DNA of 64,000 nt from CAILKP01 sp038231815. Lineage in GTDB: Bacteria > Planctomycetota > Phycisphaerae > Phycisphaerales > UBA1924. The stretch covers positions 13,118 through 77,117 of the forward strand of contig JBBRKQ010000005.1 in NCBI GenBank assembly GCA_038231815.1. Direction: 5' to 3'. The notes beneath the pieces are model-generated. The model searched no databases, was not told the origin of the DNA, and saw only the letters and a list, made by a program, of their open reading frames with translations. Of this stretch, positions 30,910-39,318 are shown piece by piece. Position numbers and translations under genes: made by a program. The first letter of the stretch is position 1. Each line of letters begins with the position of its first letter.

Positions 30910-32004
30910 TCACGGCAGCGGCGGCGGTGTTGCTCCAATCACACCGTTCAAATCTCCAACCGTGCCCGCGGCGGCCCAGGCGGTCATTCCCTGTTTCCAC
31001 ACCAGCGTTTCACGGCCAAGCTTGCCCTCGCGGGCCAACCCGGCCAGGCCGGCCGCATCAAACGGCCCGCTCTGTGTGCCATTAACCGCAACATAAAAGC
31101 TTGATGTCGCTGGGAGTGGGGGGGGTGGTGCCATGCCGCCCGCGCCAACCACTCCGCCGCCAACTTGCTGGCCCACCAACATGCCTAGGCCAATGCCCAT
31201 GCTCTGGCCCGCCGTTCCGGGGTTCTTTGCCGCCGCCAGCATCGCATCGGCCGCGGCCATCTGCGTGTAGCCCTGCAAATTGCCCACAATGCCCATGCTG
31301 CTCCGCCGATCCAGCGCGGCCTCCACCTCCGGCGGCAGGCTCACGTTCTCGATCAGCAGCTTGGTGATGTCAAGGCCGTAACCGTTGAACTCAGGCTTGA
31401 CTCTGGCGGCCACCAACTCCGCCATCTCGTCATACTTGCCGGCCAGATCCAACATCGGAATCGCCGCCTCGCCCAGCTTATCGCTGAAGCGCGACACGAT
31501 GATGTTGCGAAGCTGCTCCATGATCCCATCGGTAGTAAAGTGTGCCGATGGACCAACAATTTCCTTGATCAGTGCTGCCGCATCAACCACGCGAAACGCG
31601 TAGGTGCCAAACGCGCGCAGACGAATCGGCCCAAACTCCGGGTCGCGCCGCATGATGGGGTTCATCGTCCCCCACTTCATGTCAGTAAACTGGGTCGTGG
31701 CTACAAAGTACACCTCGGCCTTGAAGGGTGATTCAAATCCGTACTTCCAGCCACGCAGGGTTGAGAGTATGGGCAGGTTGCTCGTGTTCAGCGTGTACTG
31801 GCCAGGCTTGAACACATCCGCGACGCGGCCTTGGTCCACAAACACCGCCACTTGTCCCTCGCGCACAATCAGCTGTGCGCCGTTTTTGATCTCGTTTTGA
31901 TACCGCTCAAACCGGCTCACCAGTGTGTCGCGCGACTGGTCCATCGTCTGGACAATGTCAATCAGTTCGCCCGTCAGTTTTTTCCACCAGTCAACCATGG
32001 CCAA
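30910..32004 (-). CDS. SPFH-domain protein with C-terminal GYF-type domain (YdjI-like)
   Basis: A 364-residue protein. Residues about 30-240 are an SPFH (stomatin/prohibitin/flotillin-like) domain of the type once called virion core protein: 'GAQLIVREGQVAVFVDQGR', 'FKPGQYTLNTSNLPILSTL', 'MRRDPEFGPIRLRAFGTYAF'. A Gly-rich linker (about 285-300) leads to a GYF_2/DUF4339-like domain (about 307-355, 'YVAVNGTQSGPFDAAGL' then 'LVWKQGMTAWAAAG'). It lies 154 bases upstream of the YdjG-like zinc-ribbon gene, same strand, so the two are likely one operon. SPFH proteins scaffold membrane microdomains. There is no membrane helix of its own; recruitment through the partner is inferred. Confidence 0.85.
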   Translation of the reverse strand: MAMVDWWKKLTGELIDIVQTMDQSRDTLVSRFERYQNEIKNGAQLIVREGQVAVFVDQGRVADVFKPGQYTLNTSNLPILSTLRGWKYGFESPFKAEVYFVATTQFTDMKWGTMNPIMRRDPEFGPIRLRAFGTYAFRVVDAAALIKEIVGPSAHFTTDGIMEQLRNIIVSRFSDKLGEAAIPMLDLAGKYDEMAELVAARVKPEFNGYGLDITKLLIENVSLPPEVEAALDRRSSMGIVGNLQGYTQMAAADAMLAAAKNPGTAGQSMGIGLGMLVGQQVGGGVVGAGGMAPPPPLPATSSFYVAVNGTQSGPFDAAGLAGLAREGKLGRETLVWKQGMTAWAAAGTVGDLNGVIGATPPPLP

Positions 32005-32268
32005 GCTCCTCTAAGTAGTAATGCAATGCTCGAATCATCAGACAATTCGTGCCTTCGCCCGCGAAGCAGGCCAGCACCTACCCACATCATTCGGCAGATC
32101 ATCCTTCGAGTTGCGCACCGCGCTCAAAAACTGGTCCCCCAGCCAGTTATTCGCGCACAATTTCGGCCAAACAGCCCTTTTGCCACCCAAACCGCACCAA
32201 CACCCCCTCCCTGCCTCTCTATTGATCTTGGTACTTTTTCCTCGCTCCCCTCCGCCTCTGCCTCCGTT

Positions 32269-32718
32269 TCAATACCTCCTCACCCCTCCATCAATATCCA
32301 CCGACCACAAATCAATCCCGCCCGCCATCGACTTCACATCGGTAAAACCAAGCCCACGCAGCGTCGCCGTTACTTGCAGTGACCGCCTCCCGTGGTGGCA
32401 GTACACCACAATCGCCCGGTCCTTGCCGCCCGCAGCGTCCTCAACATCTTCGGCGTGCTGAACGATGCTTTGCATCGGAAACAACTTCGCCCCATCAATG
32501 CGGCACAGTTCCCATTCTTCCAGCAGCCGGCAATCCAGCAGCAGCGGTTTAGTCACCCCGGCCAGCAGCGCAACCGTCTGCCGCGGGGTTACCTCCCACT
32601 CAGTCTTAAAGCCATAACCCACCGGCAAACCTCGGTCATCCAGCCCCGGCTTTGCCCCGGTTTGTGGTGAAGTTTCGCGGCCCTGTCCCGGTCCATTTGT
32701 TTGATTCGCTGAGTCCAT
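32269..32718 (-). CDS. Rhodanese-domain protein
   Basis: A 149-residue single rhodanese domain. The ATG at 32718 gives 'MDSANQTNGPGQG'. After a 40-residue hydrophilic leader the domain runs to the end: 'PLLLDCRLLEEWELCRIDGA' (CH2A-like Asp-Cys-Arg), then the active-site loop 'VVYCHHGRRS' (catalytic Cys, CxxGxRS form), and 'AGGIDLWSVDIDGG'. Such proteins transfer sulfane sulfur to thiols or cyanide, or serve as sulfur carriers in tRNA and cofactor chemistry. No partner is identifiable. It is the middle member of a minus-strand series with a lipoprotein gene upstream and the SPFH gene downstream; gaps of 92 and 264 bases make a common transcript uncertain. Confidence 0.92.
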   Translation of the reverse strand: MDSANQTNGPGQGRETSPQTGAKPGLDDRGLPVGYGFKTEWEVTPRQTVALLAGVTKPLLLDCRLLEEWELCRIDGAKLFPMQSIVQHAEDVEDAAGGKDRAIVVYCHHGRRSLQVTATLRGLGFTDVKSMAGGIDLWSVDIDGGVRRY

Positions 32719-32810
32719 AAAAACCACCCATCGCTAAAAACACCCAAGAGTCCAAGCCCCTTCATCCCCCTTGTCAAATGCCGTAAAGCAGGCCCGTTCT
32801 CCCCCGCCGC

Positions 32811-33461
32811 TCACGGTGCCTCGGTCGGTTTGGCAATGTTCAGCCGGGGCACATCATCTTCACCCGGTACCTTTTTCACCCCGGCCGGTGCGCTCGGGGC
32901 AACTCCGCTTCCAGCCTTCAAGTCCGCCGCCACGCTCATGTTCCGCGGCGCTCGCGCCCTGGGAGATTCCGGGCTCAACTGCGGCTCCCACGGCGGCGTC
33001 ACAAACATCCGCGGAATCATCAAAATCAGGTCGGTCGCCACCCAGAACGGGGCCGCAACCCCCTCAGCCACGCTCATCAGGTGCTCATCTTCAGCGAATG
33101 TCTGTGTGGAGCTAACCGCCGTCGGAAACCCTGAACGCTGCCGCACAGTCTGCCGCACGTACCGGGGCTGCAATGATCCATCGGTATACGTCGGCACGTG
33201 CTGCGCGCCATCAAAGCCAACCGAGTCCACCACCATCGGCCAGTTCTTCCGCTCTAGCGACTCGACCGAAGGCCCATCGCCGCCAGCGGCAAAGTCAATC
33301 CTCGCTACCGCCGTCTGCCGATTCGGGTTCATTGTTTCTAGGTCAACGCTGCCCATCCGCTGCGACTCATTGAGCCCCGAGCAGCCTGCCAACCCACCCG
33401 CCGCCACCACGGCCAGAACCGGCAACGAACCACAAACTGCCGAAACACGAAAACGAGCCAT
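32811..33461 (-). CDS. Lipoprotein of unknown function
   Basis: A 216-residue protein. The ATG at 33461 gives a lipoprotein signal 'MARFRVSAVCGSLPVLAVV' with the lipobox LAGC (Cys about 27); longer starts (to 33548) would bury it. The remainder has 'VDSVGFDGAQHVPTYT' and 'EGVAAPFWVATDLILMIPRM', the latter an amphipathic or hydrophobic stretch, and a Pro/Ala-rich end. No family is recognised. It diverges from the FHA-GAF histidine kinase gene (114 bases between start codons), so the two promoters may interact. Confidence 0.7.
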   Translation of the reverse strand: MARFRVSAVCGSLPVLAVVAAGGLAGCSGLNESQRMGSVDLETMNPNRQTAVARIDFAAGGDGPSVESLERKNWPMVVDSVGFDGAQHVPTYTDGSLQPRYVRQTVRQRSGFPTAVSSTQTFAEDEHLMSVAEGVAAPFWVATDLILMIPRMFVTPPWEPQLSPESPRARAPRNMSVAADLKAGSGVAPSAPAGVKKVPGEDDVPRLNIAKPTEAP

Positions 33462-33574
33462 ACCTAACGTTAGACCGTAACCCGCCCGCCCGAAAGCCCA
33501 TTTTCTCCAGCGTCCGGCCCTAGCCCCCCCGTCTTTCACTTTGGCCATTTAACCATTTAGTAATTTTGCCCCCC

Positions 33575-35374
33575 ATGCTCGTACTCACCATCATCCAGGG
33601 CCCCGATAAAGGCCGTATCTTCGAGCTTCCTGATGATGAGCCCCAGCTCCTTGGCCGCTCCTCAGAGGCCCTCCCCCTCTCAGATTCCACAGTCTCCCGC
33701 CGCCACGCCGAGATGACCCCTGATGGCGGCCAGTGGTTTGTTCGCGACCTGGGCAGCCAGAACGGCACGTGGGTCAACGGTGTCCGAATCGATGGTCGCA
33801 TCAAACTCAAGCCCGGTGATCAGGTCCGCACCGGCGCAACCCTGCTCATCTTCGGCCGCGGCATTGGTGCTCCGGCCCACAGCCCCGTCCGCTTCACCCG
33901 TGAACATATTGATGACCGCGTCGAGCGAACCCTCGCCAGCAACGAAGATTCCGTCATTCTTTCCGAGCCCGAGCCCCGCCAAGCCGCCGCAGACCACCTC
34001 CGGATCATCTACAAGCTCACCACGCTCACCACCCAAATCCCCGATCGCCAGCGCTTGCTCGAAGGCGTGATGGACCTGGTCTTTGGTGAGTTCAAGCCCG
34101 AGCGCGGCTGCATCATGATGCTCGATGCGCCACCCCCCTCCGCTGAAAGTAGCGAAGAAGGCAGCACGCCGCAACCAGATCCCGCAGCAAAGCCCCGCCC
34201 GGCAGTTGTTCGCTACGCGATTGATCCAGCCAAACTCTCTGACAGTGAACCTCCGATGGATATTCCCCGCTCCATCCTCCAGCACGCGCTGATTAAGGGT
34301 GAGGGTGTGCTTCTGGGCGGCGGTTCGGGCCACAAACACGCAGCCTCCGGCTTTAAGGCCGGTGACTCGGTCATGCAGTTGTCCATCCGCTCGGCCGTCT
34401 GCTCGCCAATCCGCTTTCGAGACCGCACCTTCGGGGCGATCTACATCGACTCTTCATTGGCCAATTACAGCTTCACCGCCGAGCAGCTTGCTCTGCTGAA
34501 CGCCGTGGGCCAGCACACCGGCCTGGCCCTGGCCAATTCAGAGCTTTACGCCCAAAAGCTCCACGCTGAGCGACTGGCCGCCATGGGTGAAACCGTCGCT
34601 TCGCTCTCGCACTCGGTCAAGAACATCCTCCAAGGCCTCCGCGGCGGCGCGGATGTCGTCGAAATGGGCCTGAAAAAGGACGACCTCAAAGTTGCTCGCG
34701 GCGGCTGGGGCATCTTAAAGCGCAACCTTGACCGCATCATGGGCCTGACCATGAACATGCTGGCCTACTCGCGCCCGCGCACGCTGGAGGTGGAACTCGT
34801 CAAAGTGGGCCCGCTGCTTGAAGACTGTGCATCACTGCTCAAAGACCGCTGCACCGCCAAGGGTGTGACGCTGCTGATCGATGTTGATGCCGACTTGCCG
34901 CCGATCCCGATGGACTCTGGCCAGATGCACCAGGCCTTGATGAACCTGATGACCAACGCCGTCGAAGCCGTGACGCCACAAGTGGGCAACGTCACCGTGC
35001 GGGCCCAGTTCTTCCCCGCAGGCGGCCGCAGCAAGCTCATCTCACCCTTGGGTGAGGCACACATCTCCGTCATCGACAACGGCCCCGGCATCGCCCCAGA
35101 AATGTCCGGCCGCATCTTTGAGCCGTTCTTCACCACCAAAGGGCTCCGGGGCACCGGCTTGGGCCTGGCCGTCACCAAACGCGTGGCAGAACTTCACCAC
35201 GGCCGGGTCGAGCTCAAAAGCTCCCCAACCCGCGGCACAACATTCACCTTCATCCTGCCAGTTGACCACGAAACCGGCATGGACCCCTCTCAAACAACCG
35301 CCTCACGCCCCATGAACGCCGACTTGGCCCAGCGCCGGATGGAAGAAAACCCGATTGATCCGAGGCAGCTTTGA
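33575..35374 (+). CDS. FHA-GAF sensor histidine kinase
   Basis: A 599-residue soluble sensor kinase. The ATG at 33575 begins 'MLVLTIIQGPDKGRIFEL'. Residues 1-100 are a forkhead-associated domain ('LGRSSEALPLSDSTVSRRHA', 'DLGSQNGTWVNG'), which binds phosphothreonine. Residues about 140-325 are a GAF domain ('LIKGEGVLLGGGSG', 'SAVCSPIRFRDRTFGAIYID'). The dimerisation helix carries the phospho-acceptor His346 in 'VASLSHSVKNILQGL'. The ATPase domain shows the N box 'QALMNLMTNAVEAV', 'DNGPGIAPE', 'FEPFFTTK' and 'GTGLGLAVTKRVAELH'. No response regulator is adjacent and no membrane segment is present. The FHA domain suggests cross-talk with Ser/Thr kinases. Signal and target unknown. Confidence 0.93.
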   Translation: MLVLTIIQGPDKGRIFELPDDEPQLLGRSSEALPLSDSTVSRRHAEMTPDGGQWFVRDLGSQNGTWVNGVRIDGRIKLKPGDQVRTGATLLIFGRGIGAPAHSPVRFTREHIDDRVERTLASNEDSVILSEPEPRQAAADHLRIIYKLTTLTTQIPDRQRLLEGVMDLVFGEFKPERGCIMMLDAPPPSAESSEEGSTPQPDPAAKPRPAVVRYAIDPAKLSDSEPPMDIPRSILQHALIKGEGVLLGGGSGHKHAASGFKAGDSVMQLSIRSAVCSPIRFRDRTFGAIYIDSSLANYSFTAEQLALLNAVGQHTGLALANSELYAQKLHAERLAAMGETVASLSHSVKNILQGLRGGADVVEMGLKKDDLKVARGGWGILKRNLDRIMGLTMNMLAYSRPRTLEVELVKVGPLLEDCASLLKDRCTAKGVTLLIDVDADLPPIPMDSGQMHQALMNLMTNAVEAVTPQVGNVTVRAQFFPAGGRSKLISPLGEAHISVIDNGPGIAPEMSGRIFEPFFTTKGLRGTGLGLAVTKRVAELHHGRVELKSSPTRGTTFTFILPVDHETGMDPSQTTASRPMNADLAQRRMEENPIDPRQL

Positions 35375-35441
35375 GCACAACCATGCGCCGCATCGCAGCC
35401 TAAAACCGACGGCCTTCGTTAGTGCGCACATAACCTCTGGC

Positions 35442-36818
35442 ATGACAAGCCCGCTCGCCCCGGTAGCCCTCGCCGTCTTGGTCTCCAGCCTTGCCTCGGC
35501 ATGCTTTGCTTTACAAGTCGCGCCCGCGAGAGGCACAACCCCGCCTCTGTTGGCAGAGCCCATTCGCGTTGATGGTCACACACTGGCCGTGCCCACACCG
35601 CAGCAGGCCGCCTGGCAAGCTCTGGGTGTAGGAATGTTCATTCACATGGCGCCGCAAACCTGGCAAGACAGTGAAACCGACACCATGGCCACGCCCGCCA
35701 GCGCGATGAACCCCGAAAAACTCGATACCGAGCAGTGGGTGAACGTGGCCGAATCCATGGGTGCCAAGTACATCGTGTTCGTCGCCAAGCATGAAGGCGG
35801 CTTCTGCTGGTGGCCCACAACAACCACAGATTACAACGTGAGTAACACACCGTTCAAAGGCGGCAAGGGTGATGTGCTGGCCATGCTGGCCGAGTCTTGC
35901 CGCAAGCACAAGATGAAGTTGGGCGTGTACATCTCACCGCAGGATAAAAAGCACAACATCGGCGTCGGCGGCAAAGCGGCTGATGCAACCAAACAAGCCG
36001 AATATGAAACCCTCTTCCGCACCCAACTCACCGAAGTGCTCAGCCGCTACGGCGAGATGATGGAAGTCTGGTTCGATGGCAGCCTCATCTTCGATGTCGG
36101 TGACATCCTCACCAAGCACGCGCCCAATGCCATGGTCTTTCAGGGCCCGCAGGCCACCATCCGCTGGGTGGGCAATGAATCAGGCATCGTTGCTGGGCCA
36201 GCGTGGAACGCCGTCAAGCTCGGCAAGCAAAAGTGGGGGGACTACACCGGGGCCGATGGTGACCCAACCGGTGACCGCTGGCTGCCCAACGAGGTTGATG
36301 CCCGCATCCGCGCCACTTGGTTCTGGCAAACAGACAATCACGCCACACTCAAATCGCTCGATGCGCTGGTGGAAATGTACGAAACCTCCGTCGGCCGCGG
36401 CGGTGTGCTGCTGCTGAACAACACGCCAGACCGTTCCGGGCTCATCCCCGAGGCCGACGCCAAACGTGCGGCAGAGTTCGGAGCCGAAATCAAACGCCGC
36501 TACGGTGTGCCCACCATCGATACTTCGGGCAGCGGCCCCGTACACACCCTCACACTCTCAGCACCAGCAGAGCTTGACCGCGTGATCATCAGCGAAGACA
36601 TCACCAAGGGCGAGCGAATCCGCAAGTACGTCATAGAGGCCCAGGCCCCGGGCGCTGCCGCGACCGAATGGAAGCAGCTTGCGGCTGGCACTGCGGTGGG
36701 TGCCAAACGCATCGAACGGTTCGCACCAACGAAGGTAAGCAAGCTCCGCCTTCGCATCATCGAGAGCGTCGGTGAACCCAAGGTCTCCACTTTTGCAGCG
36801 TTCCAGGCCGGAACGTAA
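35442..36818 (+). CDS. Secreted alpha-L-fucosidase (GH29)
   Basis: A 458-residue exported glycosidase. The ATG at 35442 starts a signal peptide ('MTSPLAPVALAVLVSSLASA'); the Cys after it could also make a lipoprotein. The GH29 barrel follows: 'ALGVGMFIHMAPQTWQ' (normally GxFxHWG), 'MGAKYIVFVAKHEGGFCWWP', 'HKMKLGVYISPQD', the nucleophile Asp in 'EVWFDGS', and 'RATWFWQTDNH' with 'LLLNNTPDRSGLIPEAD'. The C-terminal 90 residues form a beta domain of the F5/8 or GH29 C-terminal type. The enzyme releases alpha-L-fucose, for example from algal or mucin glycans. It starts 67 bases after the kinase gene and ends at a strong hairpin. Confidence 0.92.
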   Translation: MTSPLAPVALAVLVSSLASACFALQVAPARGTTPPLLAEPIRVDGHTLAVPTPQQAAWQALGVGMFIHMAPQTWQDSETDTMATPASAMNPEKLDTEQWVNVAESMGAKYIVFVAKHEGGFCWWPTTTTDYNVSNTPFKGGKGDVLAMLAESCRKHKMKLGVYISPQDKKHNIGVGGKAADATKQAEYETLFRTQLTEVLSRYGEMMEVWFDGSLIFDVGDILTKHAPNAMVFQGPQATIRWVGNESGIVAGPAWNAVKLGKQKWGDYTGADGDPTGDRWLPNEVDARIRATWFWQTDNHATLKSLDALVEMYETSVGRGGVLLLNNTPDRSGLIPEADAKRAAEFGAEIKRRYGVPTIDTSGSGPVHTLTLSAPAELDRVIISEDITKGERIRKYVIEAQAPGAAATEWKQLAAGTAVGAKRIERFAPTKVSKLRLRIIESVGEPKVSTFAAFQAGT

Positions 36819-36838
36819 ACCATCGAGCGCAGAAAACC

Positions 36839-36868
36839 GCCGAGCGCAGGACGGTCCCTGCGCTCGGC
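36839..36868. terminator. Strong hairpin between convergent genes
   Basis: GCCGAGCGCAGG (36839-36850) and CCTGCGCTCGGC (36857-36868) are perfectly complementary over 12 bases with a 6-base loop, between the fucosidase gene and the minus-strand lipoprotein gene. An extra CGAGCGCAG copy just upstream (from 36823) could pair alternatively. Confidence 0.75.
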
Positions 36869-36913
36869 GCACAATTTGATTACGAGATTACCACGCTGAT
36901 CGAGGCCCGAAAC

Positions 36914-37558
36914 TCACTTTGCCGAAGCCACAATCACCGAAAGTGACTGCGTGAGCTGGAACACCGCACTGTCACCAGCCTTGTACTTGCTCAGGTCCAC
37001 ATCCGGCCGTGCAGTTACGGTGCGGGTGTCGCCACCTTCAAACTCAAGCATCACCTTGCGCGTCGCCGTATCGATTGACTTCACCTTGGCAACAATCTCC
37101 ACAGCATCGGCAATCATCACGCCTGGCTTGGCGCCCTTGGGGGCAATCGCCATCCCGGTTGCGCCGGTGCTGCCCGCGGCTGCGCCGCTGCTCCGCACAA
37201 ACACCGTCAGTGTCTCGGTAATGGTTGCGGTAACGCTGTCTCCCACTTTTATCTGATCAAAGTTGCGGGCCTCGACCGGCACGGCGAAGGTCACCGTAGC
37301 GCCATCGTTGCCCTTGAGCGAAACCTTGCGGGTAGCCTTATCAATCGCTGTGACGGTCGCCGTTGCAGTGAATGAGTCAACCATCGACCCGCCAGCAACG
37401 CCCGGCACAACAACCGCTGTGCTCTGGCCGGTGCCGGTCAAGCCGGTACCTTCTGCCGCTGCGGGCTCTGTTTTATCGTTCGCGCATCCGCCAACACCAA
37501 GCAGTGCGGCAGACATGAGCGCGATCACGGCGAACTTGGATTTGTGGGAGTTGTTCAT
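36914..37558 (-). CDS. Lipoprotein with an internal duplication
   Basis: A 214-residue protein with a lipoprotein signal ('MNNSHKSKFAVIALMSAALL', lipobox VGGC, Cys about 25). Two homologous beta-rich repeats follow: about 62-121 ('ATVTAIDKATRKVSLKG' to 'TATITETLTVFV') and about 152-212 ('AKVKSIDTATRKVMLEF' to 'FQLTQSLSVIVAS'), each with the pattern T/S-AID-x-ATRKV-x-L followed by 'KVGDS' or 'KAGDS'. This is the layout of a small OB-like beta barrel, duplicated. No catalytic residues are visible. Function unknown; periplasmic side of a membrane is likely. It converges with the fucosidase gene across the hairpin at 36839. Confidence 0.8.
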   Translation of the reverse strand: MNNSHKSKFAVIALMSAALLGVGGCANDKTEPAAAEGTGLTGTGQSTAVVVPGVAGGSMVDSFTATATVTAIDKATRKVSLKGNDGATVTFAVPVEARNFDQIKVGDSVTATITETLTVFVRSSGAAAGSTGATGMAIAPKGAKPGVMIADAVEIVAKVKSIDTATRKVMLEFEGGDTRTVTARPDVDLSKYKAGDSAVFQLTQSLSVIVASAK

Positions 37559-37757
37559 GGCTATTCCTATTCGTTAAAGTGCAACACTGTGCAGCGCACA
37601 CATGCGCCATCAACCAGCGAAACCGATGTTATCCACGGCACAGCTCGTTGCACTTTCTGTCCCGCAAAAAGCGCACAAATTCCTGCACGCTTTGAAGTAC
37701 TACTCAAACGACTGGTTCGTGCGGCGCTCGCACCATCGCTGCGGTTGCCATCTTCAC

Positions 37758-38969
37758 TCACCGCTGCAAATTCTCCCTCTTTAGCATCAGCCCCAACGTC
37801 TGCGCCACAAAGTCCACCTCCCGCTCCGACAAGTTATTAAAAAACGGCACCGCAATCGTCCGCTGGCTTACCGATTCTGCAATCGGAAAATCCCCCGGCT
37901 TGTAGCCAAACATCTGGCGATAAAACGGCTGCAAATGAATGCACGGGAAGTAATCCGCAGCGCCCACTTCGTGCCGGCGCAGCCCGGCAATCAGCCTGTC
38001 ACGCTCTTCACGCGTGTAGCTGGTCGCCAGGCGAAGCACAAACACAAACCATGACATCGTCGCATCCGCCCGCACCGTCGGCAACATCAAGTCCGCGCTG
38101 TCCATTAGCTTGTTCATGTACATCCGGGCCACCGCCTGCCGTTTGACAATAATCTCATCCAGCCGCTTCATCTGGGCAACGCCAATCGCAGCATGAATCT
38201 CGCTCAGCCGGTAGTTGTACCCCAGCCGCTCATGCATCAGCCATGAACCTGTAGAAATAGTCGGTGGCGGCGCATCCAGCCCGCCCACACTGCTGGGTGA
38301 ACTCGGCCCGCTGACAATGCTCCCCGGAATCGGCCGGCCCTGGCTCCGCAGGCTGCGGCACATGTCCGCCAGCCGGCGATCATCCGTCACAATCATGCCG
38401 CCCTCACCCGTGGTAATCTGCTTGTTCGGATAAAATCCGAACACACCCACCCGTCCAAAGCTGCCACACGGCCGCCCCTTCAGCGTGCAGCCCAGCGCCT
38501 CGCAGCAATCCTCAATCATCGGTATCTCGTGCCGCCCGGCAATCTGCTCGTACACATCCATGTACTCGGGGTTGCCAAAGGTCTCTACCGCCAAAATCGC
38601 CTTCGTCCGCGGCGTAATGGCTGCCTCAATCTTGTCGGGGTCCATGTTCAGCGAGCGTGGGCAGATGTCAACAAACACCGGCTTGGCCCCAACAAACAAA
38701 ATCGCGTTCGCCGAAGCGATAAACGAAAACGGCGTCGTAACAACCTCATCACCCGGCCCAATGCCCAGCGCCACCAGCGCCATGTGCAGCCCCGCCGTGC
38801 CCGATGAACACGCCACCGCATGCTCCCGCCCGGCCCGATCGGCCACCAAATGCTCAAACTGCTCCTGCACCGGACCGATCGACAGCCGATCACTCATCAT
38901 CGTGGTCACGACAGCATCAATTTCAAGCTGGGTGATGTCGGGCTTGGAAAGTGGGATTTCGTGGCTCAT
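37758..38969 (-). CDS. DegT/DnrJ/EryC1/StrS aminotransferase
   Basis: A 403-residue PLP-dependent sugar aminotransferase. The ATG at 38969 starts 'MSHEIPLSKPDITQLEIDAV', as in the family; the upstream extension is unlikely. Motifs: 'VACSSGTAGLHMALVALG', 'VVTTPFSFIASANAILF', 'MIEDCCEALGC', the PLP Lys in 'FGFYPNKQITTGEGGMI', and 'GYNYRLSEIHAAIGVAQMKR'. These enzymes make amino-sugars for O-antigens, capsules or glycosylated natural products (WecE/ArnB/PseC relatives). Between 'SLRSQGRPI' and 'HERLGYNYR' there is an insertion of about 20 Ser/Pro/Gly-rich residues where most relatives have a short His-containing loop. No other nucleotide-sugar genes are adjacent. Confidence 0.94.
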   Translation of the reverse strand: MSHEIPLSKPDITQLEIDAVVTTMMSDRLSIGPVQEQFEHLVADRAGREHAVACSSGTAGLHMALVALGIGPGDEVVTTPFSFIASANAILFVGAKPVFVDICPRSLNMDPDKIEAAITPRTKAILAVETFGNPEYMDVYEQIAGRHEIPMIEDCCEALGCTLKGRPCGSFGRVGVFGFYPNKQITTGEGGMIVTDDRRLADMCRSLRSQGRPIPGSIVSGPSSPSSVGGLDAPPPTISTGSWLMHERLGYNYRLSEIHAAIGVAQMKRLDEIIVKRQAVARMYMNKLMDSADLMLPTVRADATMSWFVFVLRLATSYTREERDRLIAGLRRHEVGAADYFPCIHLQPFYRQMFGYKPGDFPIAESVSQRTIAVPFFNNLSEREVDFVAQTLGLMLKRENLQR

Positions 38970-39318
38970 GGGTTGGGCAAGAGAGACAAAGGGAAAAAGA
39001 AAGAGAAACGGAGAAGGCAACGACGAGTGCGGCAAGGCTCAACATCCGAGGTTTCGGCGCAAAGGATATCGGACGGAAGGGCTGACGGGTTGAGAAGTTG
39101 CCGATCACCCCGGGATTGTGGCGATACCGGAGAAGAAAACGGGGGCACCCCGACCGTTAACGTCAATCGCTCAGCTGGCCACCCTGCCAGTCCTGCCCTT
39201 GCACGTTAGCACGCCCGTGCAGTGGAACCGACAAGGCGCAGCAGTATTGTGTAGATGCACGATGGCACCCAGCGAAAAAAATGAATGATCGCCATGTCGC
39301 GGCAATACCTTGGCCAGA
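38970..39318. other. 349-bp intergenic region with a pyrimidine-rich leader
   Basis: This is the region upstream of the aminotransferase start. On the minus strand the 40 bases before the start are almost purely pyrimidine (plus-strand purine tract about 38978-39016). No gene or terminator is evident in the rest. Confidence 0.5.
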
